Source: Dermatemys mawii | Lineage: Eukaryota > Chordata > Testudines > Dermatemydidae | Assembly (NCBI GenBank): GCA_007922305.1 | Contig: ML677351.1 | Location: 10,259,558 to 10,323,557, forward strand | DNA: 64,000 bases | Reading direction: 5' to 3' | Part shown: positions 60,871-64,000 of the stretch, in pieces | Layout: every line of letters starts with the position of its first letter | How positions within the stretch are numbered: position 1 is the first letter of the stretch | Translations under genes and position numbers: made by a program | The notes under the pieces: generated by a model | Seen by the model: only the letters and a program-made list of their open reading frames with translations | Database searches by the model: none | Told to the model about the DNA's origin: nothing

Positions 60871-61204
60871 TGCCAAGTCATATAGTTCTTCACCTCACTG
60901 ATAATTCACTTTGAGTAGCACTGGGACCCACTCTGGTAGAGCAAAGAAGGTGAGGGGCACTCCCACATTTCAATGGTTCTTTTACAGATGGGATTGGATG
61001 CACAGCTTTCCAAAGAAGGAAATCTAGTTCAAAAGCTGCATAGGAGTCTATGAGGAAGTCTGGGGAGGTACGATTGCTACAACAGGTATGTGATACAGTG
61101 CTATCTGTTTTCAAAAAGGGGCATTCCTGGATACGCACCAGCCTTTACACAGGAGGGTGCATCTACTCAGCGTGACCCCTCCAACCGCACACCACTAACT
61201 GTCA

Positions 61205-62060
61205 CCTACTAACTCAAACTGGAATCCGTATTGGCTATCAGCAAACAGCTACAGCCCATTCTCAATGGGGACCCGATCCCGAAAGAAATCTTTCCTGAAG
61301 CCTCTCTTCTTCCCCTCAAACAACCCCTCAACCTTTCCCAAGCTCATCATCAGAAGCAAGCTACCCACAGACCAGGACACGCCAACTCAAAATGGCATCA
61401 CACCCTGCCTGAACAATAGATGCAAAACTTGCAAACATATCTCCACTGCTACAATGATTAACACCCCCGATAACACACCCTTTCAACATACATGGATCCT
61501 ACACATACATATCACAACATGTGGTATACCTCATCCAGTGCACTAAATGCCCCAGTAACAACTATGTGGATGAAACCAAACAATCATCACACTCTTAGAT
61601 GGACTCACACAGGAAAATGATAAAAGACAAAATACCCTAACAGTGGGTAAGCACTTTTCAAAAAGCATTCACCCAATTTCTGACCTATCAGTCCTTATCC
61701 TCAAAGGGAACCTGCACAACACTTTCAAAAGTCGGGCCTGGGAGTTTAAATTCATAACTTTGCTAGACACTAAAAACCATGATCTTCATAAAGACACTGG
61801 CTTTATGGGTTTTACAATCTGTAACCCACTACCTATACTTTTTGTCCTGTGACTACTGGAGTGTTAACAGGCCATTTTGCCTTAAATGGTCCTTTGGAAT
61901 CTGTGCTAACTACTTATGCCAAACAATCTGTTTGACCTTGTATTTAGCTCTGACAGTGCGATACCTTTCCCAGTCCTGAGGAAGAGCTTTATGTAGCTTG
62001 ACAGCTTGTCTCTCTTACCAATAGAACTAGACCCAATAAAAATATATTAACTCACCCACC
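61205..62060 (+). pseudogene. Penelope-like element 3' part with GIY-YIG relic
   Basis: Coding remains begin near 61205. The linker contains a zinc-binding pair (RCKTCKHIST). The GIY-YIG region follows: TTCGIPHPVH and, in a shifted frame, YVDETKQS, where the family has a glycine in place of the aspartate. Then VGKHFSKSIHPISDLSVLILKGN and WEFKFITLLDT are seen. It has several frameshifts and an in-frame stop. The 3' tail runs to about 62060. It differs in sequence from the other PLE nuclease fragment at 19918, so at least two PLE lineages are present. Confidence 0.85.
61976..62014 (+). ncRNA. possible hammerhead-like motif in second Penelope tail
   Basis: CTGAGGA (fits the CTGANGA core), an extra A, a hairpin GAGCT-TTATGT-AGCTT, then GACA where GAAA is expected, then GCTTGTCTCTC. 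The layout parallels 4453-4490, including the extra A. Stem III is not convincing. Confidence 0.35.
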
Positions 62061-63160
62061 TGATCTCCCTAACTCCAGCTGAGCAATAGGAAGAGTCTGA
62101 GAAAAGGCTGTTGCTAAGCAAGTAGGAGGAGTCAGGAAGGAGAGAGGAAAGGCAAATTCTCTGAAGTAGTTTAGGCCTGAGATTTGAGGCTGAAATAGGT
62201 TACTACCTTTTCCTGCTATTAGAGAGGCTGGTATGTTTTTTTTCTTTTTACTCTTTGTTTCAAATTCTTTTGTAATGTTCACTCATCTTATAAAATATGT
62301 CAATGATAATTCATGAACTTGGATCCAAATTAGTAGACAGGCATTTAAAATGGGTATCTGTGTACTCAAGGACAATTAGGACATTTAGGCTCTTGGCATT
62401 CTATTAAGAAGCTTAAATTTTAAATTTGGATTCCATGGGACCCAGTATTTCACAAGTTACAGAAACAAATAATTGTAGCCAATATATAAGAAGGCAATAA
62501 AAGTGTAGTAGGATGGATCCACAGAATGTTATGATGTGCTTCCACCTGTTTATTTTCCCAAGAAACACAGCAGAAAGCTATGTAATGTGGCATCATCATG
62601 TTAATAGTGAATTTAAATGAACAAGACTCAGAAAATGATGAATTATGGTTCCCAAAGCAACTGTGACTTGAATAGCTTTCACATATAAATAGACATTTAT
62701 TTTACAGCTGGTTGAACAGTGCTAAAATTTTCCCATGAATAATCTCTCAATTTTTAAAATAAATTCACTATAGTCTTTTGTGTGTGTCCCTTCTCTGTTT
62801 GCTTCCTATGCCAAATCCTGAGTCAGGTGAAGTCAATGGGAGTTTTGTCACTGACTCCAAGGGGAGCAGGATTTGGCCTGCTATGAACAGTCATGCACTT
62901 AAATTTTATGGGCATAACTATTTGTGTATAATCTTGAATGACAAATTTGAGTCAGTTACTATCTTCTCATTGACATTCCCTGAACAGGAAAACACTACAT
63001 TTACCACATATGTTAATGGTTTCAGATTATTCATTCAGCATTAGTGCGCAAAATAAATTGCAAAATATGGTAAATGCATGAAGAGAACTACACCTTTGAA
63101 TTCTAGCACTTTTGTGAATAGAAATCTCCTTACTGCTGTATTCAACTTCTTAACCTTAAT
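62061..63160. other. unassigned stretch
   Basis: AT-rich, with one small inverted repeat at 62811-62876. No genes. Confidence 0.5.
62811..62876. repeat. short foldback
   Basis: Perfect 10-bp outer arms CCAAATCCTG / CAGGATTTGG with weaker inner complementarity (AGTCAATGGGAG / CTGACTCCAAGG). Probably an ancient MITE. Confidence 0.7.
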
Positions 63161-63164
63161 ATGC

Positions 63165-63738
63165 CAGCAGCTCAAGGGATGTGATCATTCCCCTCTATTC
63201 AGCACTGGTGAGACCTCATCTTGGGTACTGAGTCCAGTTTTGGGCCCCACACTACAAGAAGGATGTGGAAAAATTAGAAAGAGTCCAGTGGAGGGCAACA
63301 AAAATGATTAGGGGGCTGGAGCACATGACTTATGAAGAGAGGCTGAGAGAACTGGAATTGTTTAGTCTTCAGAAGAGAAAAATAAAGGGGGATTTGATAG
63401 CTGCTTTCAACTACCTGAAAGGGGGTTCCAAAGAGGATGGATCTAGACTGTTCTCAGTGGTAGCAAATGACAGAACAAGGAGTAATGGTCTCAATTTGCA
63501 GAGGGGGAGGTTTAAGTTGGATATTAGGACAATTTTTTTCACTAGGAAGATGGTAAAGCATTGGAATGGGTTCCCTAGGGAGGTGGTGGAATCTCCTTCC
63601 TTAGAGGTTTTTAAGGTCAGGCTTCAGAAAGCCCTGGCTGGGATGATTTAGATGGGGATTGGTTCTTTTTTGAGCAGGGGGTTGGACTAGGTGACCTCCT
63701 GAAATCCCTTCCAACCCCGATATGCTATGATTCTATGA
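63165..63738 (+). pseudogene. CR1 LINE 3' end (reverse transcriptase C-terminus plus 3' UTR)
   Basis: Frame 63265-63651 (128 aa) holds [59 protein letters not shown], then [19 protein letters not shown] and the end [14 protein letters not shown]. The preceding ~100 bp code for the upstream residues in another frame (a frameshift near 63250). The 3' UTR is short and ends in GCTATGATTCTATGAAT, the ATTCTATGA-type CR1 end. The coding part is clean, suggesting a fairly young copy. Confidence 0.93.
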
Positions 63739-63876
63739 ATATTCCAATAATGTATTTCTTGTAGTGAAACAACAAAAGTGCAAGTTTTCTAAATGTATCT
63801 GATCTGTTAGGAACATAAATTCTGTTGAAAATTAGCGATTAGATAATAAACATGAATAACATTTAGGTTCTAGACC

Positions 63877-63980
63877 TGCAAATACATTATATGTACATGA
63901 GTAACTTTAAATACATGAATACAGAAAGAGACTATGACTACTCATGTGCATAAAGTTATTCATGTGCTTAAGTGTCTGCA
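63877..63980. repeat. imperfect foldback
   Basis: The left half (TGCAAATACATTATATGTAC, ATGAGTAACTTTAAATACAT) is roughly complementary to the right half (CTCATGTGCATAAAGTTATT, CATGTGCTTAAGTGTCTGCA). An old short inverted-repeat element. Confidence 0.55.
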
Positions 63981-64000
63981 AGATGAGGGCACTAGATATT

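Noticed and set aside
1..64000. CRISPR arrays, operons, riboswitches, prophage or other bacterial systems
   Set aside because: The window is vertebrate: there are no direct-repeat/spacer arrays and no densely packed genes, and eukaryotic retroelements are throughout.

Overview
This is vertebrate nuclear DNA, AT-rich and probably intergenic or deep-intronic. I found no host protein-coding exon, no rRNA or tRNA gene and no CRISPR array. Nearly all recognisable structure is transposable-element DNA: CR1 LINEs with several types of 3' end, Penelope-like elements (PLEs) with GIY-YIG domains, PIF-Harbinger DNA transposons and their short non-autonomous relatives (MITEs), hAT elements, and isolated LTRs. 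This mixture suggests a reptile, most likely a turtle. That is inference from repeat content, not from a host gene.

Layout. 0-7 kb: a tRNA-derived SINE, a hAT MITE with an 8-bp target duplication, a CR1 tail, a GC-rich repeat, a Penelope-like reverse transcriptase fragment with a degenerate hammerhead-like 3' tail, and a 1.1-kb LTR-like unit. 10-12.4 kb: two minus-strand LTRs (one with a perfect 5-bp duplication) and a CR1 tail. 16.1-17.3 kb: two Harbinger MITEs that once shared one TTA, with a hAT element inserted exactly at their junction. 19.5-23.7 kb: LTR sequence interrupted by a Penelope-like GIY-YIG fragment and by a CR1 with a nearly complete reverse transcriptase C-terminal half. 28.5-30.3 kb: a Harbinger MITE, and an LTR-like sequence split by an AGCGCT-rich MITE. 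33.2-37.6 kb: a structurally complete 4.3-kb Harbinger transposon. 37.6-38.9 kb and 45.7-47.3 kb: CR1 relics. 47.7-48.9 kb: a solo LTR with near-identical flanking pentamers. 52 kb: a foldback of PLE-type tails. 58.2-60 kb: a second, older Harbinger split by an insertion. 60.7-63.7 kb: a MIR-like SINE, another Penelope-like element and a CR1 end.

The most informative object is the Harbinger element at 33249-37587. It has TTA duplications, terminal inverted repeats, a transposase in a single frame with three TGA stops, a convergent two-exon Myb/SANT-like gene whose splice phases agree, and a third open frame with its own polyadenylation signal lying opposite the Myb-gene intron. In related Harbinger elements the transposase and the Myb-like protein act together. 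Here both are disrupted: the transposase has lost its first catalytic aspartate, and the Myb-like gene has one stop. The third frame is the best candidate for something not routinely described. The longer unassigned stretches (12.4-16.1, 23.7-28.5, 38.9-45.7, 48.9-51.6 and 52.2-58.2 kb) look like ordinary AT-rich non-coding DNA.
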